A stretch of 64,000 nt of DNA from Pseudomonas massiliensis. GTDB taxonomy: Bacteria > Pseudomonadota > Gammaproteobacteria > Pseudomonadales > Pseudomonadaceae. The translations under genes were made by a program, and so were the position numbers. The DNA lies in contig NZ_CCYK01000006.1 of the NCBI RefSeq assembly GCF_000826105.1, positions 496,001 through 560,000 on the forward strand. Reading direction: 5' to 3'. The notes beneath the pieces are model-generated. The model saw only the letters and a program-made list of their open reading frames with translations, did not search any database and was not told the origin of the DNA. Below, in pieces: positions 17,290 to 28,317 of this stretch (positions are counted from its first letter, which is position 1; each line of letters starts with the position of its first letter).

Positions 17290-20130
17290 ATGGCGCAGCA
17301 GTATCAACCAGGACAACGCTGGATCAGCGACAGCGAAGCGGAGCTTGGCCTGGGTACCATCATTGCCCAGGACGGTCGCCTGCTGACGGTGCTCTACCCC
17401 TCCACCGGGGATACCCGGCAATACGCCTTGCGTAACGCGCCATTGACGCGGGTGCGCTTCTCCCCTGGTGACAGCATCACGCATTTCGAAGGGTGGAAGC
17501 TCACGGTACGCGAGGTTGAAGACGTCGACGGCCTGCTGGTGTACCACGGCTTCGATGCTCAGCACCAGCCGCGTACTCTGCCGGAAACCCAACTGTCCAA
17601 TTTCATCCAGTTCCGCCTGCCCAGCGACCGCCTGTTCGCCGGGCAGATCGACCCTCTCCAATGGTTCTCCCTGCGCTACAACACCCTGCAGCACAGCAGC
17701 CGTGTCATCCAGTCGCCCCTGTGGGGCCTGGGCGGGGTACGTGCCCAACCCATCGCACACCAATTGCATATCGCCCGGGAAGTGGCTGACCGGATCGCGC
17801 CCCGTGTTCTGCTGGCGGACGAAGTGGGCCTGGGCAAGACCATCGAAGCGGGCCTGGTGATTCACCGTCAGCTGCTCAGCGGCCGGGCCAGTCGCGTGCT
17901 GATCCTTGTGCCGGAGAACCTGCAGCACCAGTGGCTCGTGGAAATGCGCCGTCGCTTCAACCTCGAGGTTGCCCTGTTCGACGCCGAGCGCTTCCTGGAA
18001 AGTGACGCCAGCAACCCCTTCGACGACGCTCAACTGGCCCTGGTCTCCCTGGAGTGGCTGACCCACTCGGAAAAGGCTCAGGACGCGCTCTTTGCCGCCG
18101 GCTGGGACCTGCTGGTGGTGGACGAGGCTCATCATCTGGTCTGGCATCCGGACCGGGTCAGCGCTGAATACGCGCTGGTCGAACAGCTGGCCCAGGTGAT
18201 ACCGGGCGTGCTGCTGCTGACCGCCACCCCAGAGCAACTGGGCCTTGACAGCCACTTCGCCCGCCTGCGCCTGCTGGACCCGAACCGCTTCCATGACTTG
18301 CAGGCGTTCCGCCAGGAAAGCGAGCATTACCGGCCAGTGGCGGAAGCCGTGCAGGAGTTGCTCGACCAGGGCCGGCTCTCCGAAGCGGCCCACAAGACCA
18401 TCCATGACTTCCTCGGCGCCGAAGGCGAGGCGCTGCTGGGGGCGGTACAAGACGGCGACACCCAGGCCAGCGCTCGCCTTATCCGTGAGCTGCTGGACCG
18501 CCACGGCACCGGCCGCGTGCTGTTCCGCAACACCCGGGCGGCCATCCAGGGCTTCCCCGAGCGCGAGCTGCATGACTATGCCCTGCCTACGCCCGAGCAA
18601 TACGCCGGCCTCGGTGCCAGCGAGGCCCTGCAGCCTGAAACCAGCCTTCAACGCAGCCAGACCGCAGACGACGAAAACCGCTGGTGGCGCTTCGACCCAC
18701 GGGTAGGCTGGCTGATCGACACACTCAAGGCCTTGAAGAAGGTCAAGGTGCTGGTGATCTGCGCCAAGGCCGAAACCGCCATGGACCTGGAAGACGCCCT
18801 GCGGGTGCGTTCCGGTATCGCCGCCACGACCTTTCATGAGGGCATGAGCATCCTCGAGCGGGACCGCGCGGCGGCCTATTTCGCGGATGAAGAATACGGC
18901 GCGCAGGTGCTCATCTGCTCCGAAATCGGTTCCGAAGGGCGCAACTTCCAGTTCGCCCACCATCTGGTACTGTTCGACCTGCCCGCTCACCCTGATCTGC
19001 TCGAACAGCGCATCGGCCGCCTGGACCGCATCGGTCAGAAGCACGTCATCCAGCTGCACGTGCCCTACCTGGCCGAAACGGCGCAACAACGCCTTTTCCG
19101 CTGGTACCACGAAGCGCTCAATGCCTTCCTCAATACCTGCCCCACGGGCAATACCCTTCAGCAGCGTTTCGCCGAACGCTTGCAGGCGCAACTGGAGGAA
19201 AGAGATGACGAAGCCTTCGAAGCACTGATCCTGGAGGCCAGGGCCGAGCGCGAGCGGCTGGAAGCGGAGCTGCATGCCGGCCGCGATCGACTGCTGGAAC
19301 TGAACTCCGGCGGCGCCGGGGAAGGCCAGGCGCTGGTGGAGGCCATCGAGGAGCAGGACGACCAGTTCGCCTTGCCTATCTATATGGAAACCCTGTTCGA
19401 TGCCTTTGGCATCGACAGCGAAGATCACTCCGAGAACGCGCTGGTACTCAAGCCCAGCGAAAAGATGCTCGACGCCAGCTTCCCCCTGGGCGACGACGAA
19501 GGCGTGACCATCACCTACGACCGTCAGCAGGCCTTGTCTCGCGAGGACATGCAGTTTCTGACCTGGGAACATCCCATGGTGCAGGGTGGCATGGACCTGG
19601 TGCTCTCCGGCTCCATGGGCAACACCGCGGTTGCCCTGATCAAGAACAAGGCGCTCAAGCCGGGCACCGTGCTGCTTGAATTGCTGTACGTGAGCGAAGC
19701 CGTGGCGCCTCGCGCCCTGCAACTGGGCCGGTTCCTTCCACCCATGGCGCTGCGCTGCCTGTTGGACGGAAACGGTAACGACCTGGCGCCTCGCGTGGCG
19801 TTCGAAACCCTCAACGAGCAACTCGAAAGCGTGCCCAAGGGCAGCGCCAACAAGTTTATCCAGGCCCAGCGTGACGCCTTGGCACCGAGGATCAACGGTG
19901 CCGAAGCCAAGGTGGCGCCCCGCCATGCCGAGCGGGTCGCGCAAGCCCAGCAGCGCCTTGCCGCTGAGTTGGACGAAGAGGTCGCCCGCCTCACTGCCTT
20001 GCGCGCCATCAACCCCAGTGTGCGGGAGAGCGAGATCCAGGCCCTACGCGACCAGCGAGAGCAGGGCTTGGCCATGCTCGCCAAGGCCGCGCTGCGGTTG
20101 GAAGCGATCAGAGTACTGGTAGCCGGTTGA
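17290..20130 (+). CDS. rapA: RNA polymerase-associated ATPase RapA (HepA)
   Basis: Swi2/Snf2-family ATPase of 946 residues, close to the known length. The N-terminal Tudor-like domains begin with [14 protein letters not shown]; Walker A is DEVGLGKT (177-184), motif II DEAH (278-281), and the second RecA lobe has [11 protein letters not shown] and [11 protein letters not shown]. The C-terminal RapA_C domain follows. RapA binds core RNA polymerase and frees stalled enzyme for recycling. GGAG precedes the ATG by 7 bases. The gene is monocistronic and convergent with the DUF2288 gene. Confidence 0.97.
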   Translation: MAQQYQPGQRWISDSEAELGLGTIIAQDGRLLTVLYPSTGDTRQYALRNAPLTRVRFSPGDSITHFEGWKLTVREVEDVDGLLVYHGFDAQHQPRTLPETQLSNFIQFRLPSDRLFAGQIDPLQWFSLRYNTLQHSSRVIQSPLWGLGGVRAQPIAHQLHIAREVADRIAPRVLLADEVGLGKTIEAGLVIHRQLLSGRASRVLILVPENLQHQWLVEMRRRFNLEVALFDAERFLESDASNPFDDAQLALVSLEWLTHSEKAQDALFAAGWDLLVVDEAHHLVWHPDRVSAEYALVEQLAQVIPGVLLLTATPEQLGLDSHFARLRLLDPNRFHDLQAFRQESEHYRPVAEAVQELLDQGRLSEAAHKTIHDFLGAEGEALLGAVQDGDTQASARLIRELLDRHGTGRVLFRNTRAAIQGFPERELHDYALPTPEQYAGLGASEALQPETSLQRSQTADDENRWWRFDPRVGWLIDTLKALKKVKVLVICAKAETAMDLEDALRVRSGIAATTFHEGMSILERDRAAAYFADEEYGAQVLICSEIGSEGRNFQFAHHLVLFDLPAHPDLLEQRIGRLDRIGQKHVIQLHVPYLAETAQQRLFRWYHEALNAFLNTCPTGNTLQQRFAERLQAQLEERDDEAFEALILEARAERERLEAELHAGRDRLLELNSGGAGEGQALVEAIEEQDDQFALPIYMETLFDAFGIDSEDHSENALVLKPSEKMLDASFPLGDDEGVTITYDRQQALSREDMQFLTWEHPMVQGGMDLVLSGSMGNTAVALIKNKALKPGTVLLELLYVSEAVAPRALQLGRFLPPMALRCLLDGNGNDLAPRVAFETLNEQLESVPKGSANKFIQAQRDALAPRINGAEAKVAPRHAERVAQAQQRLAAELDEEVARLTALRAINPSVRESEIQALRDQREQGLAMLAKAALRLEAIRVLVAG

Positions 20131-20202
20131 CAACAGGCGGCGAGCCATCGAGGCTGCTCGCCGCCTATCACCCTCGATACCGCACCGAATTGGCGCGGCA
20201 CC

Positions 20203-20508
20203 TCAATTGCTTGCCCTCTCCTGGAACAAAACCCAGGGAGAAACCACTACAGCCCAGAGTTCAGGCTTACGCTCGACCAGATCGGCTGCCTTCGCCTCGC
20301 CTACCTTCGCTACCTCTCCGCCCTCAAGCCAAGCCCTTACACGCTCGGTATCGTTGCTGGCCATGGCCTCGGCCACGGCTATCAGGTCGAGTTCTTCGGC
20401 GACCCACAACAGTGCGCCTCGGGCGAAGAATGGCTGCAACTCTTCCCAATGAATTCTTGCCGTTTCCCCAAGCAATTTGGCATAGAGGGTGCTTGTCTGT
20501 TGGGTCAT
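20203..20508 (-). CDS. DUF2288 family protein
   Basis: Protein of 101 residues starting MTQQTSTLYAKLLGETARIH; the following WEELQPFFARGALLWVAEELDL and the C-terminal WAVVVSPWVLFQ match the DUF2288 family, about 100 residues long and of unknown function. The open frame extends 42 codons further upstream but family similarity begins at the ATG at 20508. It lies convergent with rapA (72-base gap). Confidence 0.8.
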   Translation of the reverse strand: MTQQTSTLYAKLLGETARIHWEELQPFFARGALLWVAEELDLIAVAEAMASNDTERVRAWLEGGEVAKVGEAKAADLVERKPELWAVVVSPWVLFQERASN

Positions 20509-20705
20509 GATGAACCTGTCCAAATGAAAGGCGGTGATGATAACGAGGCCGCCGTGCTTGCAAAACCCGGTTTCAATATGTGCGCCGCGTCTGAAAAGCC
20601 CGCAATCACGGGCCCTGGCAGCGATGAATGGCAAGCCATGGCCTCGTATCTATAAGAAACTTTCATAAAAGCGACACAGCATCAATAGTCGGCAACTGGC
20701 CAGCT

Positions 20706-20734
20706 TTTCAACGGATCGAGGGGCAATCTACACT
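20706..20734 (+). promoter_or_regulatory. Possible sigma-70 promoter of braC
   Basis: TTTCAA (20706-20711) and TACACT (20729-20734) are separated by 17 bases, about 130 bases before the braC start. A short hairpin (GCCTGC CGGA GCAGGC, 20783-20798) lies in the leader. The remaining part of the 356-base gap (20509-20864) shows no gene. Confidence 0.4.
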
Positions 20735-20864
20735 GCGCCAGTGATACCGCGGAGGGCTGGGCAGCGGCTCGATTCTGGTGCAGCCTGCCGGAGCAGGCAG
20801 CGATACCGGTCCAACGGCCCCAGCCGCACGGACTATAAAAACTAAAACACGAGAGTGGAGCACT

Positions 20865-21983
20865 ATGCACAACGCTATCAAGCTGTCCAAGCTGTTCGCC
20901 GCCATGGTACTGGCTGGAGCCACCAGCTACTCCTTCGCAGCCGACACCATCAGGATCGGTATCGCCGGCCCGAAAACCGGCCCTGTCGCCGAATACGGCG
21001 CCATGCAGTTCCGCGGCGCCAAGATGGCCATCGAACAGATCAACGCCAAGGGCGGAGTCGACGGCAAGAAGCTTGAAGCCGTCGAGTACGACGACGCCTG
21101 CGATCCCAAGCAAGCCGTTGCCGTGGCCAACAAGGTGGTCAACGATGGCGTGAAGTTCGTGGTCGGCCACCTCTGCTCCAGCTCCACCCAGCCTGCTTCC
21201 GACATCTACGAAGACGAAGGCGTCCTGATGATCACCCCAGCGGCCACCAGCCCGGACATCACCAGCCGCGGCTACAAGCTGGTGTTCCGCACCATCGGTC
21301 TCGACAGTGCCCAGGGCCCGGCGGCGGGCAACTTCATCGCCGACCACATCAAGCCCAAGATCGTCGCGGTCGTTCACGACAAGCAGCAGTACGGCGAAGG
21401 CATCGCCACCGCCGTCAAGCAGACCCTCGAAGGCAAGGGTGTCAAGGTTGCCGTGTTCGAAGGCATCAATGCCGGTGACAAGGACTTCTCTTCCCTGATC
21501 GCCAAGCTCAAGCAGGCCAATGTGGACTTCGTCTACTACGGCGGCTACCACCCGGAGCTGGGCCAGATCCTGCGGCAGTCCAAGGAGAAGGGCCTGAACG
21601 CCAGGTTCATGGGGCCCGAGGGCGTAGGCAACGACTCCATTTCCCAGATCGCAGGCGAAGCCTCCGAAGGCTTGCTGGTGACCCTGCCCAAGTCCTTCGA
21701 CCAGGATCCGGCCAACCAGGCCCTGACCCAGGCCTTCAAGGACAAGAAGGAAGACCCGAGCGGCCCGTTCGTGTACCCGTCCTACACCGCCGTGCAGATC
21801 ATCACCGATGGCATCCAGGCCGCGAAGAGCGAGGACGCCGAAAAGGTCGCCACCGCCATTCACGCTGGCACCTTCAAGACCCCCATGGGCGAGCTGAGCT
21901 ACGACGAGAAGGGTGACCTGAAGAACTTCCAGTTCGTGGTCTACGAATGGCACTTCGGCAAGCCCAAGACCGAAGCGAAGTAA
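20865..21983 (+). CDS. braC: Branched-chain amino acid ABC transporter, periplasmic binding protein
   Basis: Periplasmic leucine/isoleucine/valine-binding protein of 372 residues. The signal peptide ends at SYSFAADT; mature-protein motifs GIAGPKTGPVAEYG and GAKMAIEQINAKGG are typical of the LIV-binding family. The start at 20865 is chosen because GTGGAG lies just upstream and the signal peptide begins there; the frame is open 29 codons further. It delivers substrates to the BraDE permease and is separated from braD by a terminator and 221 bases, which probably gives excess binding protein over the membrane parts. Confidence 0.95.
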   Translation: MHNAIKLSKLFAAMVLAGATSYSFAADTIRIGIAGPKTGPVAEYGAMQFRGAKMAIEQINAKGGVDGKKLEAVEYDDACDPKQAVAVANKVVNDGVKFVVGHLCSSSTQPASDIYEDEGVLMITPAATSPDITSRGYKLVFRTIGLDSAQGPAAGNFIADHIKPKIVAVVHDKQQYGEGIATAVKQTLEGKGVKVAVFEGINAGDKDFSSLIAKLKQANVDFVYYGGYHPELGQILRQSKEKGLNARFMGPEGVGNDSISQIAGEASEGLLVTLPKSFDQDPANQALTQAFKDKKEDPSGPFVYPSYTAVQIITDGIQAAKSEDAEKVATAIHAGTFKTPMGELSYDEKGDLKNFQFVVYEWHFGKPKTEAK

Positions 21984-22005
21984 TCATCGAGTACTGGTCC
22001 TTCGA

Positions 22006-22037
22006 AGCCCACTGCGCTTTTGCAGTGGGCTTTGTCT
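22006..22037 (+). terminator. Terminator/attenuator between braC and braD
   Basis: AGCCCACTGC (22006-22015) and GCAGTGGGCT (22022-22031) form a perfect 10-bp stem with loop GCTTTT, followed by TTGTCTT. It lies 22 bases after the braC stop, inside the operon. Partial read-through would lower braDEFG expression relative to braC. The following 170 bases to braD show nothing else clear. Confidence 0.85.
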
Positions 22038-22204
22038 TAAGAAAGTACGAGCCCAAGCCGCGATCCGGCGACGGCTTTCCCTGAAAATCTTAAAACCGTT
22101 ACACGCGGTTCACCGGACCCGCCCAGGCCCAAGGCGCCCCGAGAGCGCCCACCCCGCCCGGCTCGCCGGAGAAATGCAGACAGGTTTTTAGGAGCGCGGC
22201 AAAA

Positions 22205-23124
<920 letters not shown>

Positions 23125-23128
<4 letters not shown>

Positions 23129-24375
23129 GCAAGTCGATCAAGACCGCGCTCTTCAGCGCGCTGCTGGTGTGGGCCGTGGCCTACCCGGTCTTTGGCCTGA
23201 AATTAGTGTTCGCCGGGGTCAACCTGCAAGTGCAGGGCGCCGACACCACGACTATCCTTATCATTGCGTTGTGCTCCATTGCGATGTTCGTACGGGTATG
23301 GGTCGCCAGCAGGCGCGGCGGACAGCCCGTTGAACGCCGGGCCTGGGTGCCTGCAAGCTTCAGCAACTGGCTTACCCTGCCGGGCACCCAACGCTGGGGG
23401 CTGGCCGCCTTGATTGTGCTGGCGTTCATCTGGCCCTTCTTCGGCTCCCGGGGCGCGGTGGATATCGCCACTCTGGTGCTGATCTACGTCATGCTCGGGC
23501 TGGGGCTCAATATCGTGGTCGGCCTGGCCGGCCTGCTGGACCTGGGCTACGTTGGTTTCTATGCCGTCGGTGCCTACAGCTATGCCCTGCTTTCCCACTA
23601 CCTGGGGCTGAGCTTCTGGGAATGCCTGCCGCTGGCGGGCCTGCTGGCCGCGCTCTTCGGCTTCGTGCTGGGTTTCCCGGTGCTGCGCCTGCGTGGAGAC
23701 TATCTGGCCATCGTTACCCTGGGCTTCGGCGAGATCATCCGCATCTTCCTGCGCAACCTCACCAGCATCACCGGTGGGCCCAACGGTATCGGCAACATCG
23801 ATAAGCCGACGCTGTTCGGGCTCAGCTTCGAACGCCGCGCTGCCGAGGGCGCGCAGACCTTCCACCAGTTCTTCGGCCTGGACTACAACGCCGCCGACAA
23901 GGTGATCTTCCTCTACTTGATCGCCCTGCTGCTGGCCCTGGTGGCCCTGTTCGTCATCAACCGCTTGCTGCGCATGCCTATCGGCCGCGCGTGGGAAGCC
24001 CTGCGCGAGGATGAAATCGCCTGCCGCGCACTTGGCCTGAACCCTACGGTCATCAAACTCTCGGCCTTCACCCTGGGCGCAGCCTTCGCGGGCTTCGCCG
24101 GCAGCTTCTTCGCCGCCCGCCAGGGCCTGGTGACTCCTGAGTCTTTCACCTTCATCGAGTCGGCGATCATTCTCGCCATCGTGGTGCTGGGGGGCATGGG
24201 CTCGCAGCTGGGCGTGATCCTGGCGGCGATCGTGATGATCCTGCTGCCTGAATTGATGCGCGAGTTCAGTGACTACCGCATGTTGATGTTCGGTGCCTTG
24301 ATGGTGCTGATGATGGTGTGGCGCCCGCAGGGCCTGCTGCCCATGCAACGTCCCCACATGGAGCTGCGTCGATGA
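23125..24375 (+). CDS. braE: Branched-chain amino acid ABC transporter permease BraE (LivM)
   Basis: Second permease, 416 residues. The N-terminal about 100 residues with two hydrophobic segments are the extra domain (DUF3382) of the LivM group; the core has [20 protein letters not shown] and the EAA-like loop [16 protein letters not shown]. It pairs with BraD to form the channel. ATGA overlaps couple it to braD upstream and braF downstream. Confidence 0.95.
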
Positions 24376-25139
24376 GCCGCGAAATTCTGCAAGTCAAGGA
24401 CCTGTCGATGCGTTTCGGCGGCCTGCTGGCGGTCAATGGCGTGGCCCTGACCGTCAAGGAAAAACAGGTGGTGTCGCTGATCGGCCCCAATGGCGCCGGC
24501 AAGACCACCGTGTTCAATTGCCTGACCGGCTTCTATCGCCCGACCGGCGGTACCATCATGCTCGATGGCGAGCAGGTGCAAGGGCTTCCCGGCCACAAGA
24601 TCGCCCGCAAGGGCGTGGTACGCACCTTCCAGAACGTGCGCCTGTTCAAGGACATGACCGCCATCGAGAACCTGCTGATCGCCCAGCATCGTCACCTGAA
24701 CACGAACTTCCTGGCCGGCCTGTTCAAGACCCCGGCCTTCCGCCGGAGCGAGCGCGAGGCCATGGAATACGCCGAGCACTGGCTGGAGCGGGTGAACCTG
24801 CGTGACGTGGCCAACCGCCCGGCGGGCACGCTCGCCTATGGCCAGCAACGTCGACTCGAGATCGCTCGCTGCATGATGACGCGCCCACGCATCCTCATGC
24901 TGGACGAGCCCGCGGCCGGCCTGAACCCACGGGAAACCGAGGAACTCAAGGCCTTGATCGGCGTGCTGCGCGAGCAGTACAACGCCACCGTGCTGTTGAT
25001 CGAGCATGACATGAAGCTGGTGATGACCATCTCCGACCATATCGTGGTGATCAACCAGGGCACGCCACTGGCCGACGGTACGCCCGAACAGATCCGGGAC
25101 AACCCCGACGTGATCAAAGCCTACCTGGGGGAAGCCTGA
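24372..25139 (+). CDS. braF: Branched-chain amino acid ABC transporter ATP-binding protein BraF (LivG)
   Basis: ABC ATPase of 255 residues. Walker A is GPNGAGKTT, the LivG-type signature is [16 protein letters not shown] (LAYGQQ rather than LSGGQ), and Walker [14 protein letters not shown]. The start ATG at 24372 overlaps the braE stop by 4 bases. It forms a heterodimer with BraG to power import. Confidence 0.95.
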   Translation: MSREILQVKDLSMRFGGLLAVNGVALTVKEKQVVSLIGPNGAGKTTVFNCLTGFYRPTGGTIMLDGEQVQGLPGHKIARKGVVRTFQNVRLFKDMTAIENLLIAQHRHLNTNFLAGLFKTPAFRRSEREAMEYAEHWLERVNLRDVANRPAGTLAYGQQRRLEIARCMMTRPRILMLDEPAAGLNPRETEELKALIGVLREQYNATVLLIEHDMKLVMTISDHIVVINQGTPLADGTPEQIRDNPDVIKAYLGEA

Positions 25140-25140
25140 G

Positions 25141-25842
25141 ATGCTGCAGTTCGAAAACGTATCGACCTTCTACGGCAAGATCCAGGCGCTGCATGGTGTG
25201 AACGTGGAGATCCGGCAGGGTGAGATCGTCACCCTGATCGGCGCCAATGGCGCCGGGAAGTCCACGCTGCTCATGACTTTGTGCGGGGCGCCCCGTGCGC
25301 AATCCGGCAGCATTCGCTACCTGGGCGAGGAGCTGGTGGGCCTGGAACCGGCCCAGATCATGCGCAAGAGCATCGCCGTCGTGCCGGAAGGGCGTCGGGT
25401 TTTCGCCCGGCTCACGGTAGAGGAAAACCTTGCCATGGGGGGCTTCTTCACCGAGAAGGAGGATTACCAGGCCCAGTTGGAGAAGGTACTCGAGCTGTTT
25501 CCCCGGCTCAAGGAGCGCTTCAGCCAGCGAGGCGGCACCATGTCCGGGGGGGAACAGCAAATGCTCGCCATCGGCCGCGCCCTGATGAGCAAGCCCAAGC
25601 TGCTGTTGCTGGACGAACCTTCCCTGGGCCTGGCGCCTATCATCATCCAGCAGATCTTCGACATCATCGAGCAACTGCGTCGCGATGGGGTGACCGTCTT
25701 TCTGGTTGAGCAGAACGCCAACCAGGCTTTGAAGGTAGCCGACCGGGCTTATGTCCTGGAAAACGGCCGGGTGGTCATGACCGGCAGCGGCCATGACCTG
25801 CTTACCGACCCCAAGGTGCGCGACGCCTACCTGGGGGGCTGA
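25141..25842 (+). CDS. braG: Branched-chain amino acid ABC transporter ATP-binding protein BraG (LivF)
   Basis: ABC ATPase of 233 residues, the LivF length. Walker A GANGAGKST, signature MSGGEQQMLAIGRAL and Walker B LLLLDEPSLGLAP are intact. It starts one base after the braF stop and is the last gene of the operon; a GC-rich hairpin follows directly. Confidence 0.95.
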   Translation: MLQFENVSTFYGKIQALHGVNVEIRQGEIVTLIGANGAGKSTLLMTLCGAPRAQSGSIRYLGEELVGLEPAQIMRKSIAVVPEGRRVFARLTVEENLAMGGFFTEKEDYQAQLEKVLELFPRLKERFSQRGGTMSGGEQQMLAIGRALMSKPKLLLLDEPSLGLAPIIIQQIFDIIEQLRRDGVTVFLVEQNANQALKVADRAYVLENGRVVMTGSGHDLLTDPKVRDAYLGG

Positions 25843-25849
25843 CCCAGCG

Positions 25850-25867
25850 GCCCCGGGCGACCGGGGC
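25850..25867 (+). terminator. Hairpin at the end of the bra operon
   Basis: GCCCCGG (25850-25856) and CCGGGGC (25861-25867) form a 7-bp all-GC stem with a GCGA loop, 7 bases after the braG stop. No T-run, so it may only stabilise the 3' end. Confidence 0.4.
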
Positions 25868-25941
25868 TGACCGGCGGCAATGTCACCCATTCACTGCCCT
25901 GGCCGTGGTAACGTGGCCCTCCCCTGTGTTGGAGGCCCACG

Positions 25942-26610
25942 ATGCACCTGGTTCGCACGTTATCGCTCGCCACTTTCCTGCCACTGTTCGCCGGTTGTCA
26001 GCTACTTGACGGCCTTGGCAGCGATACCCCGCCAACCCTTTCCGGGCAGAGCCGCATGCAGGGCACGCTCAGCCAGAATGCTGGCCAATGGGTATTTACC
26101 CCCTGTGATTCGCCGCGCACTTTCGTCGTGGACGACCAAGGCCAAACGGGCATCGCCCAGGAAGCCGCCGGCCTGGCGACGGATGCCAGCCCCCTGTTCG
26201 CCGACCTGAAAGGCCGTTTCGACGGTAACAGCGTCGAAGGCAAGGCAGGCACACTGAACCTGCAAACCCTCTACCGACTCGAGCGGGGCACCGGTGCCTG
26301 CGCAGACCCCAACTTCAAGCTCAGCGGCTACGTGGCCCAGGGGCCGGGCTGGAGCCTGCGCTCCAATGCACAGGGAATGAGGCTCGAGCGCGAAGGCCAG
26401 CCCGACCTGGCCGTGCCTTATGTGCAAGAGCAACTCCCTGGCGGCGGGACAAGCCTGAGCAGTGAAGTGGATCACCAGCGCATCGAAGTCTGGCTTGCCC
26501 CCCAGCGTTGCATTGAGGAGTCCCGGGTCAGCTTCCTTAGCGCCGAATTGCGTATAGCGGACAAGGTGCAGCGCGGCTGTGGCTATCCGGGCGGCACCCA
26601 GGGAAACTGA
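25942..26610 (+). CDS. COG3650-type lipoprotein
   Basis: Protein of 222 residues with a lipoprotein signal peptide: hydrophobic stretch LSLATFLPLFAGC with the lipobox Cys19. The body has the features of the COG3650 group (predicted membrane or periplasmic proteins, unknown function), with pairs of Cys residues (WVFTPCDSPR, GTGACADPNF, PQRCIEES, RGCGYPG) that may form disulfides outside the cytoplasm. GGAGG lies 8 bases before the ATG. It stands alone between the bra operon and the FAD dehydrogenase gene. Confidence 0.75.
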   Translation: MHLVRTLSLATFLPLFAGCQLLDGLGSDTPPTLSGQSRMQGTLSQNAGQWVFTPCDSPRTFVVDDQGQTGIAQEAAGLATDASPLFADLKGRFDGNSVEGKAGTLNLQTLYRLERGTGACADPNFKLSGYVAQGPGWSLRSNAQGMRLEREGQPDLAVPYVQEQLPGGGTSLSSEVDHQRIEVWLAPQRCIEESRVSFLSAELRIADKVQRGCGYPGGTQGN

Positions 26611-26705
26611 GGCCGTCGGAGGGCCACTGCCGGGCGCTCCGGGAGCGGGTATAATGGCCGGCTTGCATCTGCGCCGCAGCATCGCGGCCGACCATTGGAC
26701 CCCCC

Positions 26706-28313
26706 ATGCTACGAATTACCGAACTCAAGCTTCCCCTGGATCACGCCGACGAGGCCTTGCGCCAGGCCATCGTCCAGCGCCTGGGCATCAGCGACCAAGA
26801 CCTGCTGAATTTCAGCATTTTCAAACGCAGCTACGATGCCCGGAAAAAGAATACCGAGCTACTGTTCATCTACGCCGTGGACGTCACCCTGGCCAACGAG
26901 GCCGTGGTGCTCGAGCGGTTTGCCGATGACCATAACCTCGGGCCTACGCCAGACATGGCCTATCGCTTCGTGGGACAGGCACCCAGCGAGGTCCGATCGC
27001 GCCCCTTGGTGGTCGGCTTCGGCCCCTGCGGCATCTTCGCCGCGCTGGTACTGGCACAGATGGGTTTCCGCCCGGTCGTGCTGGAACGTGGCAAGGAAGT
27101 TCGCCAGCGCACCAAGGATACCTGGGGCTTGTGGCGCAAGGCGCAGCTCAACCCCGATTCCAACGTGCAGTTCGGCGAAGGCGGTGCGGGCACGTTCTCG
27201 GACGGCAAGCTCTACAGCCAGATCCGCGACCCACAGCATCACGGCCGCAAGGTATTGGAAGAGTTCGTCAAGGCCGGCGCGCCTGAAGAAATCCTGTACG
27301 TGAATAAACCCCACATTGGTACGTTCCGCCTTACCGGAATGGTGGAAAACATGCGGCAGGAAATCATCGCCCTAGGTGGGGAAATTCGTTTCGAGTCCAA
27401 GGTAACGGACCTGCTGATGGAGGATGGCCAGCTGCAAGGCGTGCAGCTGGCCAGTGGCGAACAACTCATGTCCCGGCATGTGGTACTGGCCCTGGGGCAC
27501 AGCGCTCGGGACACCTTCCGCATGCTGCACGCCCGCGGCGTGTTCATGGAAGCCAAGCCATTTTCCATCGGTTTCCGTATCGAACATCCCCAGTCGGTGA
27601 TCGACAAGGCCCGCCTGGGCAAGTACGCCGGGCATCCAAAACTGGGCGCGGCGGACTACAAGCTGGTCTATCACGCCAGCAACGGCCGCTCCGTATACAG
27701 CTTCTGTATGTGCCCGGGCGGCACCGTGGTCGCCGCCACCAGCGAACCCGGGCGCGTGGTCACCAATGGCATGAGCCAGTATTCGCGCAACGAGCGCAAC
27801 GCCAACTCGGGCCTGGTGGTCGGCATCTCGCCGGAACAGGACTACCCTGGCGGCCCGCTGGCGGGTATCGAACTGCAGGAAAAGCTCGAATCGGCCGCCT
27901 ACCTTCTGGGTGGCAGCAATTATCAGGCACCCGGGCAGTTGGTGGGCGATTTCATCGCCGGACGCGCCACCACTGCCCTGGGCTCGGTAGAACCGTCCTA
28001 TAAGCCTGGCGTTACCCTGGTGGACCTGGCGCCTTCCCTGCCCGCCTTCGCCATCGAAGCCATCCGTGAAGCGCTACCGGCCTTCGACCGCCAGATCAAG
28101 GGCTACAGCATGCACGACGCGGTGCTCACGGGCATCGAGACTCGAACATCCTCACCGCTGCGTATCACCCGGGACGACAGCTTCCAGAGCTTGAACCTCA
28201 AAGGCCTTTTCCCGGCGGGGGAAGGCGCTGGCTATGCTGGCGGCATTCTTTCCGCTGGCGTGGATGGCATCCGCGTGGCCGAGGCCGTGGCCAAGAGCCT
28301 GCTAGGGCTCTAA
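26706..28313 (+). CDS. NAD(P)/FAD-dependent dehydrogenase (COG2509 family)
   Basis: Flavoprotein of 535 residues in the uncharacterised COG2509 family. An N-terminal about 90-residue domain precedes the dinucleotide-binding motif PLVVGFGPCGIFAALVLAQM (about residues 100-119). EGGAGTFSDGKLYSQIRD and the C-terminal FPAGEGAGYAGGILSAGVDG are family hallmarks of the FAD site. The physiological substrate is unknown. It is convergent with the cysteine-synthase-like gene, with only 4 bases between stops. Confidence 0.85.
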   Translation: MLRITELKLPLDHADEALRQAIVQRLGISDQDLLNFSIFKRSYDARKKNTELLFIYAVDVTLANEAVVLERFADDHNLGPTPDMAYRFVGQAPSEVRSRPLVVGFGPCGIFAALVLAQMGFRPVVLERGKEVRQRTKDTWGLWRKAQLNPDSNVQFGEGGAGTFSDGKLYSQIRDPQHHGRKVLEEFVKAGAPEEILYVNKPHIGTFRLTGMVENMRQEIIALGGEIRFESKVTDLLMEDGQLQGVQLASGEQLMSRHVVLALGHSARDTFRMLHARGVFMEAKPFSIGFRIEHPQSVIDKARLGKYAGHPKLGAADYKLVYHASNGRSVYSFCMCPGGTVVAATSEPGRVVTNGMSQYSRNERNANSGLVVGISPEQDYPGGPLAGIELQEKLESAAYLLGGSNYQAPGQLVGDFIAGRATTALGSVEPSYKPGVTLVDLAPSLPAFAIEAIREALPAFDRQIKGYSMHDAVLTGIETRTSSPLRITRDDSFQSLNLKGLFPAGEGAGYAGGILSAGVDGIRVAEAVAKSLLGL

Positions 28314-28317
28314 GGCC

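Noticed and set aside
17182..19944. 920-codon open frame antisense to rapA
   Set aside because: rapA on the other strand has complete helicase motifs; the antisense product has no recognisable domain.
28294..28311. AGAGCC/GGCTCT hairpin at the end of the FAD dehydrogenase gene
   Set aside because: Only 6 bp, inside the coding end and without a T-run; too weak to call a terminator.
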